Source: Paenibacillus sp. JZ16
GTDB lineage: Bacteria > Bacillota > Bacilli > Paenibacillales > Paenibacillaceae
DNA length: 64,000 bases
Direction of reading: 5' to 3'
NCBI RefSeq assembly: GCF_015326965.1
Contig: NZ_CP017659.1
Span: forward strand, 5,956,001-6,020,000
Shown here: positions 17,306-26,513 of the stretch, piece after piece
How positions within the stretch are numbered: the first letter of the stretch is position 1
Layout of the letters: each line of letters begins with the position of its first letter
Program-made: the position numbers and the translations under genes
The notes under the pieces: generated by a model
Database searches by the model: none
What the model saw: only the letters and a program-made list of their open reading frames with translations
Told to the model about the DNA's origin: nothing

Positions 17306-17369
17306 TTGACTCCTTTTGGAAAAAATGCGATGATCAATATATCAAACAGATATATCGAACAGATATATT
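17306..17369 (+). promoter_or_regulatory. Promoter and triple-repeat operator of the PadR operon
   Basis: TTGACT (17306-17311), 17 bp, GATGAT (17329-17334), then three 8-mers AATATATC, GATATATC and GATATATT at 17336, 17349 and 17362, an exact 13-bp period. The outer two are complements of each other and the middle one is a palindrome. The array covers the expected start of transcription, suiting autorepression by the PadR protein. Confidence 0.6.
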
Positions 17370-17390
17370 ATATGAAATGTGGTGATGACA

Positions 17391-17936
17391 TTGCTGGAGT
17401 ACATTCTCCTCGGCATGCTAATGGAAGGAACAATGAGCGGCTATGATCTTAAGAAAACAATCGACAGCACTGTAGGCACTTTCTACAAAGCGAGTTACGG
17501 AAGTCTTTATCCTGCGCTCAAGAGACTCGCAGAGAAGGACATGGTTATGCTGACCGAGACGGATAACAGTAAAAACAAGAAGCTATATTCTCTGCGGCCC
17601 AGTGGTGAAAAGGCTTTTCTCGACTGGTTGTCTGGACCGATGCAGACAGGACGCAATGAGCAGCTGATCCGTATTTTCTTTTTTGATTATTTGGATGAAG
17701 AACTTCGTCAAAAACGATTGGCCGAGTACATATTTAAGCTGGATCAGGAAATTCACATGCTTGAAGCGGTGCAGAACGTCGTGGCTGGAGAATTGGCTGA
17801 GATCGAACATCCGGAGAATTATTACTATCGGGTATCGGTTCTGGCGTATGGACTGAACCATTTTCAGATGGAACGGCAATGGTTGAAGGATATTATGGAG
17901 AGGAAGGATCTGAACCATGTTAAACCGGAAAACTAA
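17391..17936 (+). CDS. PadR-family transcriptional regulator
   Basis: A 181-residue regulator. An N-terminal winged helix (EYILLGMLMEGTMSGYDLKK, then TFYKASYGSLYPALKRLAEK, the PadR recognition helix region) is followed by the C-terminal helical dimerisation domain (about 95-175). TTG 17391 is preferred because GGTGATG lies ahead of it; GTG 17379 or ATG 17385 in the same frame are possible. The downstream CPBP protease gene overlaps its end by 20 bases, so it probably represses its own two-gene operon through the triple repeat at 17336-17369. The inducer is unknown. Confidence 0.85.
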   Translation: MLEYILLGMLMEGTMSGYDLKKTIDSTVGTFYKASYGSLYPALKRLAEKDMVMLTETDNSKNKKLYSLRPSGEKAFLDWLSGPMQTGRNEQLIRIFFFDYLDEELRQKRLAEYIFKLDQEIHMLEAVQNVVAGELAEIEHPENYYYRVSVLAYGLNHFQMERQWLKDIMERKDLNHVKPEN

Positions 17937-18678
17937 GGATTCTTTTTCGCATAAACACCCGATTTTAACCGTTGTCATTATCGAGGTTCTGCTGTTATTA
18001 GCCGTATTTGCTGCTGGGGCTTACTCTACGATTAAAGAGTTAAGTTACACTTCGCCTGTGCTGATCTCATTCATCCCAATCGCTCTTGTGTTGATAGCGT
18101 ACTTTACATGGAAAAAGAAGTGGAACCCGCTCGGTTTCCGTAAGCTGAACAGTATACCGGCCGCCGGATGGCTCTATTATTCCCCCTTGCTTCTTATTCT
18201 AATTACAATCTCTCTTAAGGGGATGCGTGAAATCAGCGCATCGGAGATCCTGTTCTTTATCTTCTTCACACTGCTCGTTGGATTTGTGGAGGAGAGCATC
18301 TATCGGGGATTGATTTTGAAAACACTGCTGCCCAAAGGCATTCCAACCGCGGTCATCACCTCCAGCACTCTGTTTGCGGTCACGCATGTACTGAACGTCT
18401 TATCAGGGCAGGACATATTCCAAACGGTTTTACAGATTGTATATGCTCTGCTTATAGGCGCCGTATTGGCTCTACTGATGGTGAAAAACCAAAATATCAT
18501 CCCTCTGATTCTATTCCACTTCCTTCATAACTTTATCCAGTTTGTCGGTAATGACAATAGTGATGTATTTATCGGATACGATCTGTTCATTTTGCTGGTG
18601 CTGGCCGTCCACTGTGTCTGGTTGTCTCTCTCTTTAAGAAAACCTCCGGTGTCCACAAGAATAGATCAAGCGGGTTAA
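17917..18678 (+). CDS. CPBP-family (Abi/Rce1-like) membrane metalloprotease
   Basis: A 253-residue membrane protein with about seven helices and the full CPBP signature: EESIYR at residues 125-130, the FAVTHVLN motif with H157, and HFLHN with H201 and H204. Relatives process prenylated proteins in eukaryotes and include bacteriocin-immunity or self-protection proteins in Gram-positives. AGGAAGGA lies ahead of the ATG. It overlaps the PadR gene and should be co-regulated with it. The substrate is unknown and no bacteriocin gene is visible nearby. Confidence 0.85.
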   Translation: MLNRKTKDSFSHKHPILTVVIIEVLLLLAVFAAGAYSTIKELSYTSPVLISFIPIALVLIAYFTWKKKWNPLGFRKLNSIPAAGWLYYSPLLLILITISLKGMREISASEILFFIFFTLLVGFVEESIYRGLILKTLLPKGIPTAVITSSTLFAVTHVLNVLSGQDIFQTVLQIVYALLIGAVLALLMVKNQNIIPLILFHFLHNFIQFVGNDNSDVFIGYDLFILLVLAVHCVWLSLSLRKPPVSTRIDQAG

Positions 18679-18742
18679 TGGAGTGCTACTGGAGTGTCGC
18701 AACGATTTACTGTAAAATAGGTTGATTTTGAATGGATGCGTA

Positions 18743-18769
18743 AGGGCCAGGAGATTCCTGGCTCTTTTT
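18743..18769 (+). terminator. Terminator after the CPBP gene
   Basis: AGGGCCAGGA and TCCTGGCTCT arms around a 3-base loop, followed by T residues. Confidence 0.85.
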
Positions 18770-18919
18770 GCTATGGATGCAAACATGTCCGGTAACGTCA
18801 TTTCTGTGCAAACTCCATGCATGGAAGTTGCGGCGAATATTATAACTGACATCTAAATATAGTAGACGTAAATGCAAGCCTTGTTTACTTGCAATTTTAA
18901 ATAACAAGGGGGGACACTC

Positions 18920-21235
18920 ATGAATCGCAGGACAACGCCTAACCGATCTCCTGAGCCGGGGGAGCTTGATTCTCCACCTCCCAGAAGGCACACCTTGTTT
19001 TGGAGACTATTCGCCAACTATTTTCTCCTCATTCTCATTCCCGTGATTGTTGCGTCGGTTCTCGCTCAGGTGTTGGTCGTTCGCATCATTGAAAAGGATG
19101 CCGAGCGTTTCAATCAAGTGATGATGAACCGCTTCTCCGAGCAGACGGACACCGAGCTGCAATCCTTGAAGACCAGCATGATTAATATCCTCAGCACCTC
19201 CAGATTACGGAGCGTGCTTCTGGCTCCCATGGCCTCTTCGCCGGATAGCCTGCTGCTTCCGGAATTGCTTCATTCCCTGCGGGAGCAGCTGCAGCAGCTG
19301 GAATCCGATGACTTGGTCGAGAAGGCGTATTATTATTTCGTGCACCAGGATTTGATGATCGATGCCGAAACCTACACGAATAAAGCCTATTATTTTCGTT
19401 CCCGCTATCCCCTGGATTTAAACCGACGCCATCAGCTGGAAGCCGAATTATCCGGCAAAAAAATGATGGATTTCATGGATTCCCCCGCCTCTTTGACAGC
19501 TGCCATGAGCTACCCGTTTAATACGACCGCCCCTGAAGTCTATCTCCTGGTCGAAGTGAAACGAGACAAGCTTGAGGAGCAGATTCACATTCCGGAGAGC
19601 TGGGTTACGGGCACGGCGATTGTAGATCATGGGGCCAAAGTGATCGCCCAGAACGGACTGACTGAGCAGGAACAGCTTGCTCTGCAGCAGCGAATACGTA
19701 CGGACGGCACTGCTTCGCAATTCACGATATCGGACAAGAGGGGGCAGTCCTTCATGGCCTCCGGCTTCGATCCGTCCTGGCATTATATCAGCATGATCGA
19801 CTTAGGCACATTGATGAAGCCGGTTTATATTACCCGATGGATCTGTTGGTTGTTCCTCGTATTCTTCCTTCTAGTCGGCGCACTCGCCTCGTATTATTTA
19901 AGCCGGCGATTATACCGGCCGATCCGGGAGATTAAGGATGGGCTGAAGCTGCATCACGCTCCGAATGGGGAAGTCGGCCATGAAGGAAACGAGTTTGATG
20001 CCATCAAACGTTATTCCCAATTCATCATGACGGAGAATAAAGAGCTGTACCAGATGGTGAACGGGATGCTGCCGATCGTGCAGGAGCAGTTTTTCACGAA
20101 AATCCTGCTGGGGCAATACCGCGATGCCTTATCGATTGAGTACTACGCCAAGGAGATTGAGTTTGCTTACAGCCACAAGGCGGCAAGGACCGTCCTGTGC
20201 ATCTCTTTCCACTATGACCGGTCGGTTTACGACTCGACATCGGAATCCGCCAAGATTTTTTTGCTGACCGAGCTGAAGGACAAGATTCTTCGGCTGGCAC
20301 CCGGCATGGTCTGGATCTGCCAGACAAGGCCGGATCTGATGGCATGCATCGTGGAGCATGGTCACATCACGGAGGGCCAGGGTCATCCTGAAAAAGTAGC
20401 GGAGCAAATCCGGCACATTTTCCAGGAATACGGGGCTTATTATAAAGCGACCATCGGGATCGGAAAGACCGTTCGCGCCATGGAAGAGCTGCACCAGTCT
20501 TATGAGCATGCCCTGGCCATGCTGAAGTACCGGGGGCTGCATTCCACCGTAGAGATTTGCGGAAGTCAGCCTTCCCGGGAGCTGCAGCAGTGGGATCCTT
20601 TCCTATCTGTGCAGGAGGTCCAGCGGATCCTCAATCAGTACAAAACCCGTGAGTATGACAAGCTGCTTCATTCCGTGCTTGCTCTGCTGGAGGAGGGAAA
20701 GGGGAAGGATGCAACAGCCGTGCAGATGAAATATCTGCTTGTCGATGTGCTCAACACCTGGATTCGGGCGGTGGAATCGGAGCGCAATGAACTCAACGTT
20801 CCGTATTACTCGGGGCTGTTCGAACGGATAAATCGCTGCATGACATGGGACGAGCTTACGTGCTGCTTTACGGAGATTCATGGTTTTCTGTTCCGGAAGC
20901 CGGCTTCCAGCAGCCGGAGTCAACAGTTTATGGAGATTCTGGAGTACATTCATAAGCATTACGATCAAGAGCTGTCGATCGAACATTTTGCCGGGATGAT
21001 GAATATGTCCATCGGGCATTTCAGCCGGACCTTCAAGGAGGAGGTTGGCGAAAAGTACGTGGAATATATCGCGAAATACCGGCTGATGAAGGCGAAGCAA
21101 TTGTTGCTTGAAACCGATTTGAAAATTGACGAAATTGCTGAGAAGGTCGGGTATTGGGGCCGAAATTCTCTGATTCGGGCTTTCCGCCGATATGAGGGCA
21201 TTACACCTGCTAAATACAGGAGCTCCCACCAATAG
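18920..21235 (+). CDS. AraC-type transcriptional regulator with extracellular sensor domain
   Basis: A 771-residue membrane regulator. One transmembrane helix near residues 30-52, an external sensor region (about 53-295), a second helix (about 298-320), a HAMP-like linker (YLSRRLYRPIREIKDG), a cytoplasmic middle part, and a C-terminal AraC DNA-binding domain (about 675-771) with both HTHs (IEHFAGMMNMSIGHFSRTFK and IDEIAEKVGYWGRNSLIRAF). This architecture is typical of Paenibacillus regulators that sense extracellular sugars without a separate kinase. The permease, permease, binding-protein genes that follow are the expected targets. GGGGGG purines precede the ATG. Confidence 0.88.
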   Translation: MNRRTTPNRSPEPGELDSPPPRRHTLFWRLFANYFLLILIPVIVASVLAQVLVVRIIEKDAERFNQVMMNRFSEQTDTELQSLKTSMINILSTSRLRSVLLAPMASSPDSLLLPELLHSLREQLQQLESDDLVEKAYYYFVHQDLMIDAETYTNKAYYFRSRYPLDLNRRHQLEAELSGKKMMDFMDSPASLTAAMSYPFNTTAPEVYLLVEVKRDKLEEQIHIPESWVTGTAIVDHGAKVIAQNGLTEQEQLALQQRIRTDGTASQFTISDKRGQSFMASGFDPSWHYISMIDLGTLMKPVYITRWICWLFLVFFLLVGALASYYLSRRLYRPIREIKDGLKLHHAPNGEVGHEGNEFDAIKRYSQFIMTENKELYQMVNGMLPIVQEQFFTKILLGQYRDALSIEYYAKEIEFAYSHKAARTVLCISFHYDRSVYDSTSESAKIFLLTELKDKILRLAPGMVWICQTRPDLMACIVEHGHITEGQGHPEKVAEQIRHIFQEYGAYYKATIGIGKTVRAMEELHQSYEHALAMLKYRGLHSTVEICGSQPSRELQQWDPFLSVQEVQRILNQYKTREYDKLLHSVLALLEEGKGKDATAVQMKYLLVDVLNTWIRAVESERNELNVPYYSGLFERINRCMTWDELTCCFTEIHGFLFRKPASSSRSQQFMEILEYIHKHYDQELSIEHFAGMMNMSIGHFSRTFKEEVGEKYVEYIAKYRLMKAKQLLLETDLKIDEIAEKVGYWGRNSLIRAFRRYEGITPAKYRSSHQ

Positions 21236-21240
21236 GAAAG

Positions 21241-21276
21241 AAGAGACTGCATTATTTTCTGAAGTCTCTTTTTTTG
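21241..21276 (+). terminator. Terminator between regulator and transporter genes
   Basis: AGAGACT (21242-21248) and AGTCTCT (21263-21269) arms and a run of seven T. Confidence 0.75.
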
Positions 21277-21395
21277 CATGGACCCAAGCGGAAAGCCTTG
21301 TGCCACGGGGGTTGCAAAAGGAGTGTCTCCAGGAAAAGATGCACGCTTTACGCGAAAGAAGGACGGCTCGTATAGTGGGGACAACAACAAACGAA

Positions 21396-21409
21396 TGTAA
21401 ATGCTTTCA
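21396..21409 (+). promoter_or_regulatory. Candidate CcpA (cre) site
   Basis: TGTAAATGCTTTCA differs from the cre consensus TGWAARCGYTWNCW only in the central C. It lies 18 bases ahead of the permease start, a position that would repress by roadblock. Confidence 0.45.
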
Positions 21410-21426
21410 ATCGGAGGTGAGGATTA

Positions 21427-22347
21427 TTGGCGCAGCTATCACGGATCGGCTATGTTCTGAGAAAGCATAAAGCGTTGTACTTGCTGATGCTGCCTGGCAT
21501 TTTGTATTACTTGATATTCAAGTACGCGCCGATGTACGGCATCATCATCGCCTTCCAGGATTATTCGATCGGCCGGGGCATTTTGGGAAGTGAATTTGTC
21601 GGACTCAAGCATTTGATTGAATTTTTCTATGTCACCCCCGATGCATGGAAGCTGATTCGCAACACAATCATGCTGAATGTGTACGATCTCCTGTTTCATT
21701 TTCCGGCACCGATCATTCTGGCGATCCTGTTCCATGAGCTGAAGAGCAAATGGTTCAAGCGGTTCGTGCAAAATATCAGCTACATGCCGCATTTCCTGTC
21801 CACCGTCGTGATCGCGGGCATTCTCGTGACCTTCCTGTCTCCGACCACGGGCGTCGTGAACCATCTGCTCTTTAAGCTGTTCGGTATGGAACCGATCATG
21901 TTTCTGGGCATGCCGGAATGGTTCCGGACGGTGTATGTAGGCTCCGAAATATGGCAGAAGGTGGGATGGGGCACCATCCTCTATCTGGCTGCGATTGCCG
22001 GCATCGATCCGACGCTGTATGAAGCGGCCAAGATGGATGGGGCGAACCGGTGGCAGCAGGTCCGGCATATTACGTTCATCGGCATGGTGCCGGTCATGAT
22101 TATTCTGTTCGTGCTGTCGCTCGGCAATTTCATGGAGGCCAGCTTCGAGAAAATCCTCTTGATCTACAACACGATGAATTATGAAACTTCGGATGTCATT
22201 AACACCTTTGTGTACAGGCGGGGCATCCTCGATGCCGATTTCAGCTTCGCGACCGCGGTCGGCCTGTTCCAATCGGCGATTGGCTTCATTCTGGTCGTTA
22301 TGGCCAACCGGATCGTACGCAAATATTCGGAGACCAGCCTGTGGTAA
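21427..22347 (+). CDS. Sugar ABC transporter permease, LplB family
   Basis: A 306-residue inner-membrane permease with six predicted helices. It carries the EAA loop YEAAKMDGANRWQQVRHITF that docks the ATPase. The start is TTG with GGAGGTGAGG five bases ahead. It is the first of three transport genes (permease, permease, lipoprotein) behind the AraC-type regulator. No ATPase gene is in the window, as is usual for these clusters, which share an MsmX-like ATPase encoded elsewhere. Substrate is probably an oligosaccharide; identity unknown. Confidence 0.9.
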   Translation: MAQLSRIGYVLRKHKALYLLMLPGILYYLIFKYAPMYGIIIAFQDYSIGRGILGSEFVGLKHLIEFFYVTPDAWKLIRNTIMLNVYDLLFHFPAPIILAILFHELKSKWFKRFVQNISYMPHFLSTVVIAGILVTFLSPTTGVVNHLLFKLFGMEPIMFLGMPEWFRTVYVGSEIWQKVGWGTILYLAAIAGIDPTLYEAAKMDGANRWQQVRHITFIGMVPVMIILFVLSLGNFMEASFEKILLIYNTMNYETSDVINTFVYRRGILDADFSFATAVGLFQSAIGFILVVMANRIVRKYSETSLW

Positions 22348-22359
22348 GGGAGGTGCGTG

Positions 22360-23220
22360 ATGAAAAAACAGGAAAGCTTCGCCTCGAAGCTGTTTGACGT
22401 ATTCAATGTCTTGTTCATGATTGTGCTGATCATGGTGATGGCCTACCCGATGGTGTACGTCTTCTCGGCTTCCATCAGCAACAATGCCATGGTTGCGAGC
22501 GGCGCGGTGCTGCTGTGGCCGAAAAAAATTACGCTCATTGCCTACGAGCAGCTCATCTATAACCCCGATCTCTGGGTGAGTTACTGGAACACGATCCGGT
22601 ATACGTTCCTCCATACGGTGCTGACGCTGATTGCGACCTCCGCAATGGCCTACCCGCTTGCGAAGCGATGGCTGCCGGGTCGGAGAGTGATTCTGCTGAT
22701 GGCGGCGTTCACGCTTCTCTTCAGCGGCGGCATGATTCCAACCTTCCTGATCGTTCAGAAGCTGGGGATGCTCGACACGATCTGGGCGATCGTCCTCCCT
22801 TCCCTGATCAGCACATGGTATTTGTTCATTATGCGGACATTCTTCGAGGCGCTGCCGGAGGAGCTCGAGGACGCGGCTGCCATTGACGGGTGCGGATCCC
22901 TGCAGATTCTGGTACGGATCGTGCTGCCATTATCCGTGCCCGTGATGGTCACGATCGGCCTGTTCACGGCCGTGAATCAATGGAACTCCTTCTTCAGCGC
23001 TTTGATCTATCTGAATGACCGGGAGATGTACCCGCTGCAAATCATGATGCGCAACATCCTGATCGCCGGCACGAATGTTCAGGGCGAAGGGGACCTGACG
23101 CATCTGGAGACGTTGAAATACGCCATGATCATGATCGGGACGCTGCCGATTCTGTGCGTTTATCCGTTTATCCAGAAATATTTTGTACAGGGCACGATGA
23201 TTGGCGGCATTAAGGGGTAG
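22360..23220 (+). CDS. Sugar ABC transporter permease, YtcP/LplC family
   Basis: A 286-residue permease, partner of the previous one, with six helices and the EAA-loop variant EDAAAIDGCGSLQILVRIVL. ATG 22360 is chosen with AAGGGAGG about six bases ahead; a GTG directly before it is also possible. The C-terminus (YFVQGTMIGGIKG) is the standard ending of this family. It follows the first permease by 12 bases. Confidence 0.9.
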   Translation: MKKQESFASKLFDVFNVLFMIVLIMVMAYPMVYVFSASISNNAMVASGAVLLWPKKITLIAYEQLIYNPDLWVSYWNTIRYTFLHTVLTLIATSAMAYPLAKRWLPGRRVILLMAAFTLLFSGGMIPTFLIVQKLGMLDTIWAIVLPSLISTWYLFIMRTFFEALPEELEDAAAIDGCGSLQILVRIVLPLSVPVMVTIGLFTAVNQWNSFFSALIYLNDREMYPLQIMMRNILIAGTNVQGEGDLTHLETLKYAMIMIGTLPILCVYPFIQKYFVQGTMIGGIKG

Positions 23221-23280
23221 TTATGGATTCCACGCTAATCCATTTCTATACGTTGTGATGATAAAAAAGGAGGTTAGGAA

Positions 23281-24830
23281 ATGAGGCGAAAGGGGTTCAG
23301 AACAGCGCTTGCCATGATCCTGCTCTGCGCGATGCTGGTTACGGGATGCACCGGCGGGGGCAAGGATGATTCGGGACATTAAGCCCTGACAAACCGGTTA
23401 CTTTTTCATGGCTGGTATACGACCGGGTGGAGGGCAAGGTTCGGGATGACTGGGAGATTTTCAAAGAGATTGAGGCCAAGACGGGCGTCAGTGTGAAGTT
23501 CCAAATCGTAAGCCAGGAAGGACTTGAGGAGAAAAGGCAGATCATGATTGCGACGAACACGGCCACGGATTTTATCCAGGTGCCGACGCAGGACGGCCGG
23601 GAGCATGGGCCGGAGAAAGTGTTCCTGAACCTTAATGATTACTTGGATCGGGCACCGAATCTGAAAGCCTTTTACGAAAAATATCCTGAGGCCAAGGCGC
23701 TGGCAACGGGCACGGACGGCGGCTTGTACACCGTACCCGTACTGGAAGGGGATGCGGAAGGCAAGGGCTTCAACTTTATCTGGTATGCCCGCAAGGACAT
23801 CATGGATCAGCATGGGATACAGGCACCGACCACGGTGGATGAATTTTATCAGTATCTGAAAACATTGAAGGAGAAGGTTCCGGATTCCTATCCGCTCATC
23901 TCGAACGCCATCGTTGGTGATACGGGGCTGTATACGACCTTCGGACGTATCTTCACCGGCATCAGCGGGTTCTACAACCTGGATCCGACCATGGATCAAT
24001 ACGCATTCGCGCCGTACCATGAGAATTATCAGGATATGCTGGTGTATCTGAATAAGCTGTATGCGGAAAAATTGCTGGATCCGGAATTCTCGCTGCTGAC
24101 GCAAGCACAGTGGGAGGAGCGCATACTGACGGGCAAATCCTTGGTGACCTTTTTCTGGAAGGCTGATCTCGAGTCGCTTGTAGCGAAGGCGCGTGGGGCC
24201 GGTACGGCGGAGTATGAGCTGGACGCGATTCCTTCCTTTGCCGCCGAAGGGATCAAGAACTATCAGTTCTCCCGTCCGGTCGTTGGCACCGTCGGCCGAG
24301 CCATATCGGCCAAAGTGAAGGATAAGGAGCGCGCCGTCCAATTCCTCGATTATTTGGTGAGCGAAGAGGGAACGAATTATTTGTCCTTAGGCATTGAAGG
24401 CAAAACGTATACGATGGAGGACGGCAAAGCGGTATATAACAAGGAGTTCGGCGAATCTCCGTTTAATGCGCTGCGCAAGGACTGGGGCGTATGGTATGAC
24501 CTGATCACGTTGAATAACGCCAAGTCGCGAGAAGTCTGGGAGCGTGGATTAAGCGAGAAGAGCAAGGATATCAATGCAAGGTATGAGCAGTATATTGTCC
24601 CTGCACCAAAACAGATCGTCAAGACGGAAGAGGAGCTGGAGCTCGAGAAATCGAAGCTGAACAATCTGAACAAATTCCTTGAACAGAAGGTGACGGAATT
24701 TGTGACCGGTAAAACTCCGATTAACGACACCACCTATCAGCAATTTATTGACCAGGCCAAGAAACTCGGCTCCGATGAACTCCTTACCATGTACAACACC
24801 GCCTATACTCGCACATACGGCGGCAAGTAA
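23281..24830 (+). pseudogene. Extracellular sugar-binding lipoprotein, disrupted by a frameshift near 23371-23381
   Basis: The gene starts at ATG 23281 with AAGGAGG ahead and encodes a signal peptide with lipobox LVTGC, but that frame stops at TAA 23380-23382 after 33 residues (ending GKDDSGH). The binding-protein sequence continues at once in another frame from about 23376 (LSPDKPVTFSWLVYD) to 24830. One lost base in or near GATTCGGGACA would join the two into about 516 residues. The large part alone could start only at GTG 23427, without signal or lipid anchor. The body is a normal periplasmic-binding-protein-type protein (EIEAKTGVSVKFQ; NLNDYLDRAPNL). It is either a recent pseudogene or a sequencing error; permeases upstream are intact. 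Confidence 0.8.
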
Positions 24831-24858
24831 TCCGCAAGTGGAATGGAGGAATCAGGCA

Positions 24859-25914
24859 ATGGACGATATGAAAATCATCGATGTCGACGTTCATAACGAA
24901 CAGGACGACAGGGCGCTTCTGCCATATCTGCAGGAGCCCTGGCGCTCCCGGGTAGCGACATCCGGCATCGGTTTTGCAGGCTCAGGGTACTACTCGCCGA
25001 TCGGCGTGATGAAAAAAGACTCGATCCCTCCGGGTGGAGGCAAAGCCGGCTCCGATCCCGATTATATGATCAAGCAGCTGATCGAAGGCTACAATCTGGA
25101 TTATGCCGTGCTGACGGGTGTCGTCTACAATATCTCTTCCACGCATGATCCGGATTACGCGGCCGCGATATGCTCGGCATATAACGATTATCTGATCGCC
25201 GAGTGGCTCGGCAAACATAAAGCATTCAAAGGCGCAATGGCGGTAGCCACCCAGGATCCGCTGCTGGCGGCACGCGAGATCGACCGGATCGGCGGTCATC
25301 CGGATATCGTGGAGGTGATGATCTCCAGTGCAGCGAGGTCGCCGCTGGGTCAGCGCCACTATCACCCGATCTACGAAGCGGCGGAGCGGAACGGCCTTCC
25401 GGTCGCGATCCACCCGGGAGCGGAAGGCGGCGGGAGCTCGACGGCTCCCACCGCTGCCGGCTACCCGACCCGCTACATTGAGTGGCATACCTGCCTCTCC
25501 CAGATGTTCATGGCACATCTGGTGAGCATGGTATGCGAGGGCGTGTTCGTAAAGTATCCGAACCTCAAGGTCGTTCTGGTTGAAGGCGGAGTAGCCTGGC
25601 TGCCGGGCCTGATGTGGCGGCTGGACAAAAACTACAAGGCGCTGCGCGCAACCGTGCCCTGGCTGACGAGAATGCCGAGCGAGTACATCCGGGATCACTG
25701 CTACTTATCGACGCAGCCGATTGAGGAGCCGGACAATCCGCAGCATCTCATCGATCTGTTCAACATGATTGATGCCGAGAACATGCTGCTCTATTCCAGC
25801 GACTACCCGCACTGGGACTTCGACTCGCCGAGCCACATTTTACGGGGGCTGAAGCCGGAGGCGCGGCGGAAGATTTTTTACGAGAATGCGAAGCAGCTGT
25901 ACAGGTTGGATTGA
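24859..25914 (+). CDS. Amidohydrolase-2 family metal-dependent hydrolase/decarboxylase
   Basis: A 351-residue TIM-barrel protein of the Amidohydro_2 (ACMSD-like) type. The first metal motif reads D-V-H (DVDVHNE, residues 8-14), then AIHPGAEGG in the barrel middle, and SSDYPHWD near the C-terminus as the usual Asp motif. ATG 24859 has GGAGGA eight bases ahead; an in-frame start at 24748 would overlap the binding-protein gene. The family includes hydrolases and non-oxidative decarboxylases of aromatic or lactone-type acids. It follows the transporter by 28 bases and was probably cotranscribed with a Rieske gene now 599 bp away across a repeat block. Substrate unknown. Confidence 0.82.
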   Translation: MDDMKIIDVDVHNEQDDRALLPYLQEPWRSRVATSGIGFAGSGYYSPIGVMKKDSIPPGGGKAGSDPDYMIKQLIEGYNLDYAVLTGVVYNISSTHDPDYAAAICSAYNDYLIAEWLGKHKAFKGAMAVATQDPLLAAREIDRIGGHPDIVEVMISSAARSPLGQRHYHPIYEAAERNGLPVAIHPGAEGGGSSTAPTAAGYPTRYIEWHTCLSQMFMAHLVSMVCEGVFVKYPNLKVVLVEGGVAWLPGLMWRLDKNYKALRATVPWLTRMPSEYIRDHCYLSTQPIEEPDNPQHLIDLFNMIDAENMLLYSSDYPHWDFDSPSHILRGLKPEARRKIFYENAKQLYRLD

Positions 25915-25918
25915 GGGA

Positions 25919-26470
25919 ATGGGTGAATGGATGAATGGATGAATGGATAAATGGATAAATGGATGAACGGATGAACGGTCCGTATGAAAGCTTGCTTGAA
26001 CAATTGAAGCTGGGGGTATGGGTAAAGCAAAGTCAGACCACAGACGAGCCAAAGACCAACGAAAGACGAGCCAAAGATGAGCCAAAGACCAACGAAAGGC
26101 AAACGAAAGATGAGCCAGAGAAAAACAAAGTTGAACCAAAGGCGAGAGAAAGTCGAAAACAATGGCAAAACAAAGGCGAAAAGAAAAAGGCAAAAACAAA
26201 GGTGAACTAAATTCAAAACAAAGTTGAACCAAAGGCGAAAGAAGAAGGTCGAAAACACAAAAACAAAGTTGAACCAATGGCGAAAGAACAAGGTCGAAAA
26301 CACTAAAACAAAGTTGAACCAAAGGCGAAAGAAGAAGGTCGAAAACACAAAAACAAAGTTGAACCAGAGGCGAAAGAAGAAGGTCGAAAACAAAGGCAAA
26401 AAAATAGTTGAACTAAACTCAAAGCCAAACTCAAAGCAAACTCAAAGCAAACTCAAAGCAAACTCAAAGC
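25919..26470. repeat. Block of four abutting tandem-repeat families
   Basis: In order: seven 8-bp units ATGGATGA-like (25919-25974); seven 11-bp units ACGAGCCAAAG-like (26044-26120); a degenerate A-rich stretch; four 45-bp units, each starting ACAAAG, at 26218, 26263, 26308 and 26353; and five 11-bp units AAACTCAAAGC (26415-26470, one extra C after the first). The plus strand is strongly purine/A-rich throughout. Because 45 is a multiple of three, several frames stay open on both strands, but none has a ribosome binding site and protein-like composition, so it is annotated as non-coding. Confidence 0.9.
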
Positions 26471-26513
26471 CAAACCCTACAAAGCTGGGCTCATAGGCAA
26501 GGAGGTGGCATGT

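Noticed and set aside
21278..21400. 40-codon frame after the AraC-type regulator
   Set aside because: It starts inside the terminator T run, has no ribosome binding site, and overlaps the cre-like site.
21439..22614. 391-codon open frame antisense to the permeases
   Set aside because: It is His/Gln/Asp-rich and lies wholly opposite two clear permease genes; a typical shadow of their codon use.
26218..26397. CRISPR-like impression from four 45-bp repeats
   Set aside because: Units are directly joined without unique spacers and no cas genes are present.
25878..26399. Open frame on the minus strand with Phe-rich 15-residue repeats (173 codons)
   Set aside because: It arises from the 45-bp tandem repeat, which keeps several frames open on both strands. 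It overlaps the amidohydrolase end, and there is no ribosome binding site.
26224..26496. Plus-strand frame with Lys/Asn/Arg 15-residue repeats (90 codons)
   Set aside because: Same repeat origin, extreme low complexity, no ribosome binding site, and it ends just before the Rieske ribosome binding site.
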